From contig JAHREC010000009.1 of assembly GCA_020081605.1 (NCBI GenBank), positions 5,642,001 to 5,706,000 on the forward strand: a stretch of DNA of 64,000 nt, read 5' to 3'. The DNA is from Albifimbria verrucaria (Eukaryota > Ascomycota > Sordariomycetes > Hypocreales > Stachybotryaceae). Below the pieces are notes generated by a model that worked only from the letters and a program-made list of their open reading frames with translations, was not told the DNA's origin and made no database searches. Positions 46,046-59,396 of the stretch are shown here, one piece after another; the first letter of the stretch is position 1, and the number at the start of each line of letters is the position of its first letter. The position numbers were made by a program, and so were the translations under genes.

Positions 46046-48000
46046 ATGTTGTGTCAACTTGCAGCTGCATGCCTTGGCTTCTTAGCGACGGGTGCATGTG
46101 GTGCCGCAGTCAAGCAACCTCGGCAGTCCCTCAATCCCCGGGCGTTTGATTCTGACATACTCTTCTCATCTTCATTTGGTGTCCCGGGTCGAGAGGCCAC
46201 CTATGACTATATCGTAGTCGGCGGCGGGAACGCAGGCTTGACCCTGGCAACCCGCCTTGTGGAACAGGGGTTGGCAGTGTTGCTGTTATTGAAGCTGGGA
46301 CTTTCTATGAGCTCAGCACTGGTAACATATCCGATGTACCAGCTACTGCAGCCTCATGGGCAGGGAGGTCAGTCGATGACTGGCAACCTTTGGCAGATTG
46401 GGGTTATATCACGACACCACAACCTGTAAGCACCCCCCACAAACGTCTTGGAAATGCACCCAAAGAGCCATCTGACATCTGACATGTCTCACCAAGGGCG
46501 CAAATAATGAGTCACTCCATTATCCTCGGGGCAAGATGCTTGGGGATCATCGGCTCGCAATTTCATGATTTATCAACGAGGCACCGTGGGATCCTATCAA
46601 CTCTGGGCGGACGCTGTTGGCGATGATAGCTATACGTGGCAGAACTTTTGCCTTACTTTGAGAAAAGCACGGGCTTCAAACCCCCAGAAATGACCTGAGG
46701 CTACAGAACGCAACCCCTAGTTTCGACGCGTCGGAATGGGGACGGAAGGGACCGGTTTCCGTCATATTCCCCAACTGGGCTTATGCTTTCTCTACCTGGG
46801 CCGTCAAGGCCTTTTCTGCCATGGGAATCTCCAGCAGAGATGAAGGCTTTAATAGCGGTGGCCTGTTGGGACATGCGTACGCGACGTTCACGATCGATGC
46901 TAAAAAGCAGACCAGATCGTCTTCCGAGACGGCGTACCTCAGAAGAACTATTGGCGACCCCAACTATTTCGTCTACCCCTGACCTTGGCCAAAAGAATCA
47001 TCTTCGATGAATCTAAGACGGCAAAGGGCGTTTTGGTCGATACAGAAGGCGCCGCCTACACCCTTTCAGCTCGAAGGGAGGTAATCCTATCGGCAGGGGT
47101 GTTCGGCTCGCCCCAGTTGCTTCAGGTATCTGGTATAGGGCCTGCAGAGCTCCTGAAATCTGTCGGTGTTCCAATCGTCGCAGATAGGCCAGGCGTCGGG
47201 CAAAACATGCAAGACCATATTTTCTTCGGCATCTCACATGCCGTAAACCTGTTGACGGCTTCGTCATTGGGCAACCCTGAGTTTCTGCACGAGCAAGAAA
47301 GGCTATTTGAAACCAAGGCAGAGGGCTTACTGACCAGCGCCGCGGCGGATGTCATCGGGTGGGAGAAACTGCCCGAGCACAGTCGCTCAACTTTGAGCAA
47401 TTCGACGCTCGCAGCTCTCGACACGTACCCGGCTGACTGGCCCGAGGTCGAGTATGTCACCTTTTCAAGCTTTTCCGGCAACAGTAGTGTCTTCACAACA
47501 TCTGACCCAAACGACGGTAATAACTATGCTTCTCTGGGCGTCGCACTCAATACCCCGCGGTCCAGAGGAACAGTCATGATTGTTTCCAACGACACGAGCG
47601 TCGCGCCGGCCATCAACCCCATGCTACTCACGGACCGCGCCGACATCGAGGTTTCCATCAACGGCTTCAAGAGAGCGAGAGAGTTCTGGAAGTCCAACGC
47701 CCTGCGAGACATCGTACTGGGCGAAGAGGCTTTCCGGGTACCTCGGTGCAGACGGACAGTGAGATCGAGGCTGCCATCCGAGAGAACTTCCAGACTGTTT
47801 ACCATGGAGCATGTACGTGTGCCATGGGTAGGCATAACGATACCAATGCCGTGGTCGATTCAAAGGGTCGGGTCTATGGTATAAAGGGGCTAAGGGTCGT
47901 TGATGCCTCCGTCTTTCCCCTGTTGCCTCCTGGCCATCCAATGTCGACCGTGTATGCATTAGCTGAGAAGATCGCATGCGATATCTCGGGCAAGTGCTAG
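46046..48000 (+). CDS. GMC oxidoreductase, versicolorin-B-synthase-like
   Basis: Secreted or vesicular FAD-type GMC oxidoreductase. Exons 46046-46425 and 46497-48000 give about 629 aa. A signal peptide (MLCQLAAACLGFLATGACGAA) precedes the FAD site YDYIVVGGGNAGLTLATRL. GMC signature 2 appears as ILSAGVFGSPQLLQVSGIG. The C-terminal block HGACTCAMG...VVDSKGRVYGIKGLRV...PPGHPMSTVYALAEKIA closely recalls versicolorin B synthase (AflK), which cyclises rather than oxidises. Six single bases seem to be missing, at GGGG 46267, GGGG 46542, TTTT 46646, CCCCC 46681, CCCC 46976 and CC 47734. It is the last gene before the retroelement block, and cluster membership is likely but not proven. Confidence 0.85.
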
Positions 48001-49436
48001 AATAGTTACGGTTTCTGTAAGAGGATTTATAAGGCGCTACATTATACTAAGCTAGGGTTGGACGTTGTAGTATTATAGTATATCTAGGAGAAAACTTCTT
48101 TAATATAATAGATTATATAATTTATTATTTAAAATAAGTTTTCTATTTATTAATTTATATATTATCTCTTTATATATAAGTTAATTAAAATATAGTATAA
48201 AGTTTAATTATAAGAATATTATATAAATTAATATAATATTATATTATTATTAAATATAATATTTAAAATATATTTAAGTTAAATAATTTAAATTTATAAA
48301 ATAATTAAATATAATTATAATTTATAATTTATTTTTATTATATAAATAATATAATATATTATTTAATTTAAAATTAGAAAAATTAATATAATCTTTAATA
48401 TAATAAAATATAAATAAAGAGAATATTATAAAATAAAATAAAATTTAATAATAAAATAATATATTAATATATTATATAGTAAAATAGTAAAAATAATAAT
48501 TTTAAATATTTTAAATTATTTTATATAAAATAATTTAAGATTATATATATATAAAAATTAAAAAAGTTATTCTTTATTAATTAAAGAGTTAATAAATATT
48601 AATAATATATAATTATTATATTTTTTAAATTAGTTTTTAAAAATAATTCTTTAAATTAATAAGACTTTTATAATATTATTTATTATTTAATATAATATAA
48701 TAATATAAAAACTATTAAAATTATTAATAAAATAATAATTAAATTTTTAATTTTAATTATTTATATTTTAAATTTTTAAAAATAATTTATTTAATTAATA
48801 ATAATTATATAATTATTTATATTTATTTTTGATATATTTTAAATAATATATATTATTATATATAATATATTTATAAGTTTATATTATAAAAGAAAATTAT
48901 ATAATAAATAAAAACTTTAATTTAAATAAATTTATTTATAATATAATTTTAATTTATATTTATATTTATATTTTTATTTTAAATATAATTTATAATTTAA
49001 ATTATATAAATAAATAAAAATTTTATAATATTATATTATTATTAATAAATATAAATTTTTTTATAGATTTATTATAATTATAATATTATCTTATTATTAA
49101 TAAATATAATTTTTTAATAGATTTATTATAATTATAATATAATATTTTAATAAATTTTAAATAAAATTATTAATTTAAAGTTTTTTATATTATATAAAAT
49201 AAGCTTTATAAAATAAAAAGAAATAATTATTATAATAATAATTATATTAATATAAAAATAAAATAAATATTTTTATATATTAATATAATATATAAATAAT
49301 AATAATAACTCTTATTATAAATAATATAAATTTATAATATATTTAATAAAATATTATAATATATATATTATATTTTATTTTAAATTCTTATTTAATATAT
49401 TAATTTTATTAAAGAGTAAAATATTATTTTATTTTT
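48001..49436. repeat. AT-rich decayed sequence between the cluster and the retroelement
   Basis: About 1.4 kb of A/T with a few G and C, no coding frame and no clear repeat boundary. It marks the right border of the gene cluster. Confidence 0.75.
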
Positions 49437-50114
49437 ATAATAATCAGGGATTATTCTATACTATAAGATAGGTATAGAGTAGGTAAGATCAAGATTATTT
49501 ATCCTTAGATAAATAAACAGGGCTTACTTTAACTTAAAGCAATATATATTAGGTTATTAATTAAGTTAAGTTACTCTTTAAGGAACTTAATCGAAAGGTA
49601 GCTTAATAATTATATATTATTAATAGCTAATAATCTTTTAATTAATAACCGGAAGAAGATTCCTATCTATATATTAATATCTTTTTTCTAGGAATAAGAG
49701 AGCGCTTTGCTCCTTCGCTTTAGTATTAAATCTAAGAGTATTATTAGTTATTACTTCTATTCCTTACTGGTTATTCCTCTAATTTATATCCAGGGGCTCT
49801 ATTAATCTTTATTATATTATTATATTAATTATATTAATTATCCTTATATAGTATTCCTTTGCTATTATTCATTAACTTAATATTATATATAGCTTCTTTC
49901 TATACCCTTATTTTATTATTCTATAAGATATATTTACTGAACTATTTATTATATATAGGGAACTCCCTTCTATAAGGTTCTTTATAGTATAGGCTTCTAT
50001 ATTATCTATAATTAGTTAGAGGGTAAGGTATATAATCCTTAATTATTCTATGGATCTTAGGTTAGTCTGTTCTAATATATTTTAGGTATTATATTAATAT
50101 AGATTATAATATAA
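49437..50114 (-). repeat. 3' LTR of the gypsy element
   Basis: Direct repeat partner of 57126-57798. Both begin (plus strand) with ataataatcagggattattc and end in a TTATAATA-type sequence. The original TG/CA ends have probably been converted to TA. Confidence 0.85.
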
Positions 50115-51879
50115 TACTCCCCTTCCTATAGCTAAATCCTCTAGGCTAGGGTCGCTATATAAGGTCGCTTATTATCCACTTTATTAGTAGGTTAATTTAC
50201 TCTTTTCCTATTTATCTTATAATATTAATATTATACTATCTTCTAATTCTAAATATAAATCTAAGGAATATCTTTATTTAAGAGCTTATATAGTAAATAT
50301 AGGTATTCCTATAGATATACCTTATACTTATTATTTTAATAATAGCTTAGATTATAAGATTCCTCCTAAGTCTTCTTATTATATTATATATATTAATCAA
50401 AAGAAACCTTATAATAATATTTTAGTGGTTACTATTTATCTATCCTTCTTTTTTATTTACTATTTTTTCCTTTAGCTCTGATTATTTATAGTTTCTTATC
50501 TTAATTAATAAAAGCATTATCTTGATAATAATAAGGAGAAGGTAGAGGAGCGTTTAATTAAGCTATAGAAATAGCTATCTGAGGCTATAAGTTATTTATT
50601 ATAAATTTAGAAGATTTATTATAGGGTTAAGAGGAAGAGTAGTAAGCTATTAGAGTGGGGTCTTGCTGAACTTAATAAGGAAGATAGGGTTTTTTTAGTC
50701 TATTATAAATATTATTTATACTAGATTCTTATAAAGAGTGGATTATCTGTGATTTATAGGCTAATAGTATTTTAGGGATATAGACTGGTTTTCTTTTAGT
50801 TTAAATAAGGATTTTTCTGATTTTAGGCTTTTATTTAAAATTCCTTTATTTTAATTTTTATATTAAATAGGTTTTCTGGAGGTTCTTATATATTCTTGTT
50901 TTTATTATATCCTTTTTATTTAATAAGATATTTTTCTTTGTTTTTATTATTGATTTTATATTCTAGAATTTTTTTGATTTTATATTCTAGTTTAACCAGA
51001 AGAACTTCGATACTTTCTTTAGCGGGTTCTCTATCCGGTGCTTTTTTAATAGTATAATATAAAAAATATTATATATTCTTATTATTTTTAGAAGTTTAAT
51101 TTTATAGTTAATATTTAAGATTTTCTATAGTATAGAGAATAGTCTTAATTTTTTATAGTTTAATTTATTGTTGGGTTTTATAGTTTTAATATTTATATAA
51201 TATATATAGACTATATCTTCCTCTTAAAAAGTTAATTCTTTTAATCTTTTTTATTATAAAATATTTTTATTTTTTATTATATAAATAAGATTTTTTTATA
51301 TAGTATATTATATAGTTTTTTTATTTTATTTATTTTAATTATTCCTTTTTATATCTTAGTCTTAGTAATAGTTCTTTATTAAATAGTGGTTTAAATCCTT
51401 TATTTATATAGTATAGTGTTTATTTTATAGTTTTTAACTTATTAGAGTTATATACTATTTATATAATTAGTAATTATTTTATTTAATTATTTTATTTATA
51501 GTTTATAAAATATTATAGATACTATTCTAGCGTCTGATTTGTTTTTTTGTTTATTTATCTGTTTATAGGTAGTAAGTGATACTAAGCTTATTTTTTATTC
51601 TTAATTATACTATTAATTCTTATTAGAATTTTAAAGCGAATATTAATCCTCTATTAAAGATAATTTTATTTAATAGTTTATTCTATAATATTATATATTT
51701 AAGGAAATAATATATTATATTTTTAGTATTTATTATTTTATTATATAAAATAAAGTATATAAATTTTATAAGTTTATCTATAATAATATAAATATTATTA
51801 TAGCTATTCTTTATTCTTAGTTTTTTTAACTTAGATAGCTTTATTATAAAGTCCTATAAAATTAATTTCTATAAATACT

Positions 51880-52085
51880 TTAATATTAATAATAGTTTTA
51901 AGTATTTATATAGTTTATACTATATTAGCTTAGCTTTATTATATATATTATAGTTCTTAATATATTTTTCTATATATTGCTATAGTCTTAGTGTATTATA
52001 AAACTTATTAATTTATTTATAAGTTTTCCTTATTCCTAGGTATTTTATTAAGGGGTAGTTATGGTATTTTTAGATAATTATTATT
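51880..52085 (-). pseudogene. Integrase zinc-binding (H2C2) region remnant
   Basis: On the minus strand, codons near 52080-51930 read as a decayed HDxPxxGHPG...K...Y zone followed by an RNYxIYxKAK-like block, the H2C2 integrase head of gypsy elements. Stops and Cys-to-Tyr-type changes fit C-to-T mutation. Confidence 0.7.
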
Positions 52086-53179
52086 ATTGTTTCGTTAGGT
52101 ATCTATACCTTTCCTTTTTATTTATAGATAGGGTTATTGATTTTTCCTATATTAATTATATCTTTTAATTTTATAGTTTATATTTATATACTTATAATAT
52201 TATCTATTAGTTTTCTTTTTAGTTCTTCGATATATATATAATTAAGTTCTTATTTCTGAATTATTTTTCCTTTAGTATTTATAATAAAGATTTATATTAT
52301 TGCTATAGGTATTTCTTATTTATATTCCGATTTATAGCTTAGCGTATTAACTCTGCTATTTTCTGATCCTTTTTAGTAGATAATTTTATAGTTAAATAAG
52401 CTTAGTGTCTCTATATATCTTATTTATTGTATACTTAGGGTTTATATTATTGTAAAGTAGGAGATATTTTTATAGTCTATATAAACCTTAATTTTATATT
52501 TGTTTTTATAAGATAGTATTTAAATTCCTTAAAACTTTTAATAATAATTATAAACTCTTTATTATAGATAGGGTAATATAATAATAGTTTACTAAGTTTC
52601 TTTAATTAAAATATAATAGGGTATAATATTCCTTTTTATTATATTATCTTATTATTGCTTTTAATATAAAGTTTAATATATTTATCTTTAGCTTTATTGG
52701 TAGTTTAGGATTAAATATTACTAAGATTAATTCTAATAGTATATATTATTTAATTAGCTTAAAGGCTTATTTTTTTTCTTTTTAAATTTAAAGTCTTTAT
52801 TTTTCTTAGTTAGGTTTATAAGAGGTTTAGTAATCTTTTTAAAATCTTTAATAAATCGTCGGTAGTAATTAATAAATCTAAGGAAACTTTATATATCCTT
52901 AATATTCTTAGGTATCTTTTATTTTAATATTACTATAATTTTCCTTTTTCTATTTAGATTTTATTTAGTTTAATTATATATCTAAGGAAGTTTATTTTTT
53001 ATATATAGAATTTACTTTTATTAGGTTCAATTAATAATTTAGTATTTTATAATACTTAGAGGATTTAATATATATATTTTTTATATTCTGCTTTATTTTT
53101 AAAGAATATTAAGATATTATTAAGGTATACTATAATAAATTTATTAATATAATTTTATAAGATATAGTTAATTATTTAT

Positions 53180-53470
53180 TAAAATATTATTAGTGTATTT
53201 ATAAGTTTAAAAGGTATTATAAGATATTTAAATAATCTGAATTTTATTTAAAAGGCGGTTTTCTATTCTTTACCTTTCTTTATTTAAATTAAGTTATATA
53301 CTCCTTTTAGATCTAAGGCTATAAATCAGTTCTTTCTATATAAATGGTTTTTTATTTCTATGATTAAGGGTAATAGTATTTAATCTTTAATAATAATTAT
53401 ATTTAACTGCCTATAGTCTATTATTAATCTAAGCTTTTTATTTTTCTTTAGTATAAATATTATAGAGTAT
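53180..53470 (-). pseudogene. Reverse transcriptase core remnant (Ty3/gypsy)
   Basis: The minus-strand frame near 53450-53400 reads KKNKKLRLIIDYRQLN, and after about 100 bases DLKGVYNLI, then KTAF and a YLIIPF-like motif. These are gypsy reverse transcriptase blocks (LRxVVDYRxLN, DLxxAYxxI, MPFGL) interrupted by TAA/TAG stops. Confidence 0.85.
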
Positions 53471-56154
53471 CTTATTAAGGATTTTAAGGGTTAAATATAT
53501 CCTTTCCGGAGGTTTTTATTAAGATAAACTTTAAGTTCCTTAAGTTCCTTAATATTAAGGTTATATATCTTTAGGAAATATATTTTTTTTTATTAATAAT
53601 CTGGATTTTATAATCCTATTCTATATATTTTAGTAACCCTGTTTTAGGCTTTTCTTAAAATAGCTTCTTATATTTTCTATATTTCTTAGGGATATTCTTT
53701 AGCTATTTTTCTTCTTCTAGGGTTAAGGGTCCTTTCTTCTAACTGGATAGGTTTCTAGCTATCTATATTATCTCTGCTTTTAATAAGTTTAAATAATATT
53801 TTTTTTATTATTATTTCCTTTACTTTATTTATATTTTATCCTAGATTATATTAACTTTTAGCTTAGTATAATATTCTTTATTTAATACTTTTATTTATTT
53901 CTATAGTATTACCCTTGCTTTAATAATAAGTTGCTCTAGATATTTAATTCTAGTTAGATCTTTAATAATCCTGCTGGTTTTTTTTAGTTAAGGTAATTTA
54001 ATTTATAGTAAAATCGATTAATAAGTTTTCTTAATATAATTATAGTTACCCTAGGAGAATATAGACTGATTTTAATTTAATAATATTAAAGTTAATATTT
54101 ATTTCTATATTTATATAGATTATTTTTAATATTTATATTTATTTATTAATATTTTTATTATTATAGAATAAGGGTTTCCTTTATAGTTTATAATTAAATA
54201 AGGTCCTTTTTTTTCTCCTTATAGGAATTATAGCTAGTTTATAACTCTATAATTAATAAAGTTATTTACTATACCTATATTTATCTTAATAATTAACTTC
54301 TTTCTTATAATCTTAATCTTAATAATATATCTTTTATAGATTATTTCCTTTAATAGTTTTCTTATTATATTTAAAGTCTAAGACCTTTTATTATTCCTTA
54401 ATAATAATACCTAGGTATATCTAGTTTATATTTTATCGATTATTTACTATCCTAGTTTCCTTCCCTTGATTTTATATATATATCTATAATATATATAGTC
54501 TAGGATATAGTATTAATTATATTTATTTTAATATTTTTATAGTATAGTGCTTATTATAAGGTTATAGTTTTCCTAGAGTCTTCTTTTTCTTTCTTCCCTA
54601 TAATATATATATCTAAGGTTTAGGTATATATCTTTTTTTATTATAATATAGATTTTCTTATAGTCTCTACTTTTATATTAGGGGTTATAATCTATATTTT
54701 AGAATTTTCTTGATTCTTTATTAAAATTAGGGATATAGGGGTTGTTTCTATCCCTTTTATCCCTTATTTTCTTATAACTTTATTATATTAGGGTTACCTT
54801 GGTTCCTTCAAGGCCCTTTTCCTAAAACTGATTCTATTTCTTTGCTCCTTATACTACTTTCTTAGCTTAGTCTAGTCTTTATTATCTAGAGTTCTTAGTA
54901 AGTTAGGGTAGATCTTCTTCCTATATTTCCTTCTAAGTATTATTAATTTTTTAGTCTTTATAGCTAAGGTATATACTATTCTATTTAATAGGTAGTTAAG
55001 GTAGTTATTCCTTATCTTTATTAGTATTTTCTTTAGTAGGTTCCTATTCTATATCTATTTTCTTATTTTATTTATCGATTTTCCTTATAAACTTATAGAT
55101 ATTTCCTAGTATTATTTATATATAGTACTATCCGATTTTTTTATTATAATAAACTTTATAATATACTCTTTAATACTATCTTGCAGTTTATTTTCTATTT
55201 AAGTATTTATAAGGGTATTCTACATTAAGTATAAATAATATAACCTTAAGTATTGGATAGTTCTTATATATAAAGAATATTATTAATTCTTCTGCTTTAT
55301 ATAATTTAATAGTCCGTTATTCTTTTATTCTAATAAAGAATATATTATTTTCTATCTTATCTTTTAAGTATAGGAGGTATTTATACTATAGGCATAAGGC
55401 TTAATTAATAATATTATAGTAAGGGTTATAAAGATATATATAGATATTATTATTATCCTTTATCCTAGGTTATTATTCTATATTTTCTAGAGCCTTTAAT
55501 ATAGATATTATTTAAATCTATACTTTACTCTTTTTTATTATTTTAATAGGCTTATAATGGGTATTTATAAGATTAATTTTTATTAATCTATTTAAGGGAT
55601 TATTATTTCTAAATTATAATCTTCCTTATCTAGCCCTAATTCCCTAGGGGTAGTTATTATCTTATCTTAGTCTAGTTAAATTATAAGTAGATACTTTCGA
55701 TATTACTATAATCCAGGTTAAACTTAATATCTAAATCGCTCTAATTATCTAGGTTATCCTTATTATTTTAAATAATATAAGGGTTTAGCTTCTATTTTAT
55801 AGGTCTGGGTTTAGTTCCTATAGAGGTTTCTATCGAGGCCCTATTCTGCCTATAATATCCTTCTAGGCTTCAGGGTCTTATAAGGTTCCTTTGACTATAT
55901 TATTATATCCCTATATACTATGGATATCGGAGGTGCTAGGTTAGTCTAGAGAGTCGTTTTATAATTCTTAGGGTTAAGTATCTAGTATTTTAATTTTAAT
56001 AGAGGGTTGGATTAGTGGTTCTAGGGATTTATATTATACTGGAGTTAGTATATTTAGGTATTACTTAGGATTTATTAGATTAAGGTAATATTTATCTTCC
56101 CTGACTAGCCTGAACTTATTTTTCCTATTTCCTTTCCTAGGTAAATAGTAATCT

Positions 56155-56193
56155 TATATATAGTGGCCTTTCTTATTATAGTTATAATAAGAG
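56155..56193 (-). pseudogene. Gag CCHC zinc-knuckle remnant
   Basis: On the minus strand a YNYNKKGHYI-like stretch matches the CxxCxxxGHxxxxC knuckle with the cysteines turned to Tyr (TGY to TAY), as expected from C-to-T change on the opposite strand. Confidence 0.65.
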
Positions 56194-57125
56194 AAGTCCT
56201 TTTAGGCTTCTTCTTATTATTAACTTTCTGGATAATCCTAAGTTCTATAGGTCCTATATGGGTTCTATAGAATATTCCCTTTATTAGTTTTTTTTTTTTT
56301 AATTATAGAGGTTTATAGTTTTAGCTCCCTTATATTAGAGCTTTTATTAGTATAAATAGTTATCGATTTTAATAATTATAGTAATATATTCAGTTAATAT
56401 CTCTGGTTATTCTATTTTATATAGCTTATCTTTAATATTTTCCTTAAGTCTATTATAGAATAGACTTATAAGGATATTATTATTCTATTTAAGGAATAAT
56501 ACTTAATATTTAAGATTTAAGGTATAGGTTAAGGCTGAGTGAGTTTAATAGATTTCCTTAATCTTTTACTCTACCTTCCTCTTCTTATTAATAGCTTTAA
56601 ACTATTTATATATAGCTTTTTAAGGTATATATAGCTACTAAAGATATTATTAGTTTCGTTATTATATCCAGTGTATATTGGATATTTATAGTAATCTTCT
56701 ATAATAAGGTTAAACTAAAGGGTTACTCTCCCTTTAAACTATCTATATATAATAAATACTCTGCCTTTAGTATTAGCTAGAGAGCTTAGGAAGTAAGTAA
56801 AGTATATTCAGTATTAAACTAAGAATATTTTAATCTTATTAATACTTTTATTAAACTTATTTAATAGGCTTAGCTTTAGCAGGGCTTCTAGCTTTATAAT
56901 AAGTTGGTTTTAAAGTATATTAACTTTAGCTTAAAGTGCTTTAAACTGTATTTAATAATCGGGTAGAGTATAAGCTGATGCTAGTTCGTTATTGCTTATA
57001 GTAAATAATTAAGGTTATAATAACTAAGGCTATCTAGCCTAGCCTTAGGTATTTCCTTAATTAATTACTATAATTATTACTTTAGGTAGTAAATAATATT
57101 ACCTAAAATAAGAGCTATTAATATA

Positions 57126-57798
57126 TAATAATCAGGGATTATTCTATATTATAAGATAGATATAGAGTAAATAAGATTAAGATTATTTATCCTTAGATAA
57201 ATAAATAGAGTTTATTTTAACTTAAAATAATATATATTAAATTATTAATTAAGTTAAATTACTCTTTAAGGAATTTAATTAAAAGGTAGCTTAGTGATTA
57301 TATATTATTAATAATTAATAGTTTTCTAATTAATAACCAGGAGAAGACTTCTATCTATATATTAATATCTTTTTCTAAGAATAAGGGAGTGCTTTATTCC
57401 TTTACTTTAGTATTAAGTCTAGGAGTATTATTAGTTATTATTCTTATTCTTTATTGATTATTCCTTTAATTTATATCCAGAGGCTTTATTAATCTTTATT
57501 ATACTATTATATTAATTATATTAATTATCCTTATATAATATTCCCTTGCTATTATCTATTAACTTAATATTATATATAGTTTCTTTCTATACTCTTATTT
57601 TATTATTCTATAAGATATATTTATTAAACCGTTTATTATATATAGGGAACTCCCTTTTATAAGGTTCTTTATAGTATAGGCTTCTATACTGTCTATAACT
57701 GGTCGGAGGGTAAGGTATATAGTCCTTAGTTATCCTATGGATCTTAGGTTAGTCTGTTCCGATATATTTTAGATATTATATTAATATAGGTTATAATA
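57126..57798 (-). repeat. 5' LTR of the gypsy element
   Basis: Direct repeat of 49437-50114 along its whole length, differing mostly by A/G and C/T transitions. Confidence 0.85.
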
Positions 57799-58016
57799 AT
57801 TTTCTCCTTTATTTCTTTATTATTTACCCCTTTTATTTATTAATAATAAATTAATAAAAATTAAATATATATATTAATTTATAATACTCTTTATAATTAA
57901 ATATTTATACTTTCTTTATTTATTAATAATTATAATTCTTAGAAAATAAAGAGTAATTTTATTAATTATAAAAATTAATAATTATATAATTTATAATATA
58001 ATTATAATAATATATT

Positions 58017-59270
58017 ATAATAATCAGGGTTATTCTATACTATATAAAGAGTATAAAATAGATAAAATTAAATAATTATTCTTAAATAAATAAATAAAGC
58101 TTATTTTAACTTAAAATAATATTATATAATTATTATTAATTAAATAAATTACTTTTAAAACTTAAATTAAAAGTAATTTAATAATTATATATTATTAATA
58201 ATTAATAATCTTCTAATTAATAACTAAAAGAAAACTCCTATTTATATATTATTATTTTATCTAAGAGTAAATTTATACTTTATTATTCCTAGAATAATAT
58301 TAATTCTTATTATTCCTAAGAATAATAATTTATTTATTTACTCCTAGCTTAATTAATAAATTTTATTAATTTATATTTTAATATTTTTATTTAAGTTTAT
58401 TATATTAATATATTAATTATTATAACCCTAGCTAATACTATAACTAAGATAATAGAATAATAATAAGCTAATCTAATTATTAAGGACCCTATAATAGGAC
58501 CGACGCTAAAAACCCGCTAGCACCTACTAGAATAACTACTAATAGAAGATAAATAATATTAAAAGGGTTTATTATTATCTATAGAAGATTAATAAAAAAG
58601 ATAGCCTTAAGTATATTTAATATAAAGCTAGATAATTAAAATAGTATTATAAAAAAAAAAAAAACTATATATTAAAAGATAAAGCTAATACTCCTAGAGA
58701 ATAATTAAGGATAGCCTATAGTATATTAATCTTAATAATAAGCTAGTATAAAATATATTAATCTAGCTTATAAGCTAATAGGGGATAGGCTAGGATATAA
58801 AATAAATTAATATATAAAATATATTAATCTTTTAGGAGGGTAATATAAAATATAGAATAATATAGAATAATTAAAAATAAATTATTAAGATTAGAATAAT
58901 TTATATAAAATAATAGCTATTATAGACTATTAAGCTATTATATAATAATAATTTATATAGCTTATTTATTTATTATAAATAAATAAATAATAATAATTAT
59001 TTATTTATTATAAATAAATAAATCTCTTAATATATAAATAGGAGTCTCTTTTATTATTAAAAATAAAGGCTATTAATTATTAATAATATATAATTATTAA
59101 GCTATCTTTAATTTAAATTCTTAAAGATAATTTATTTAATTAATAATAATTATATAATTATTATTTTAAAATAATAATAAGCTTTATTATTTATTTAAGG
59201 ATAATAATCTAATCTTATTTATCTTATATCTTTTATAAAATATAGAATAATCTAGATTATTATATTAATT
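58017..59270. mobile_element. Fold-back element with about 240-bp inverted LTR-like ends
   Basis: The first about 240 bp (from 58017) match the start of the gypsy LTR. The last about 240 bp (to 59270) are the same sequence in inverted orientation, ending ...tctagattattata. The roughly 700-bp centre is not the gypsy interior I see elsewhere and has no coding frame. This could be two LTR fragments inserted head to head or a non-autonomous inverted-repeat element. Confidence 0.6.
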
Positions 59271-59396
59271 ATATTAATTATTTTTATATAATATCCCCTT
59301 ATTATTATTTATTAATTTAATATTATATATAGATTCTTTTTATACTTTTATTTTATTATTTTAAGAGATATATTCTCTATACTTCTTATAATAAAC

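Larger units (their letters stand above)
49437..57798 (-). mobile_element. Ty3/gypsy LTR retrotransposon, RIP-degraded, both LTRs present
   Basis: The element is about 8.4 kb and reads on the minus strand. It is bounded by direct repeats of about 675 bp (49437-50114 and 57126-57798). Coding remnants lie in the order Gag zinc knuckle (about 56.2 kb), reverse transcriptase (about 53.4 kb), integrase (about 52.0 kb), which is gypsy order. A purine-rich tract on the minus strand (complement of 50115-50125) touches the inner edge of the 3' LTR, as a polypurine tract should. Stop codons throughout and loss of CpA/TpG sites show it is dead. Confidence 0.88.
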
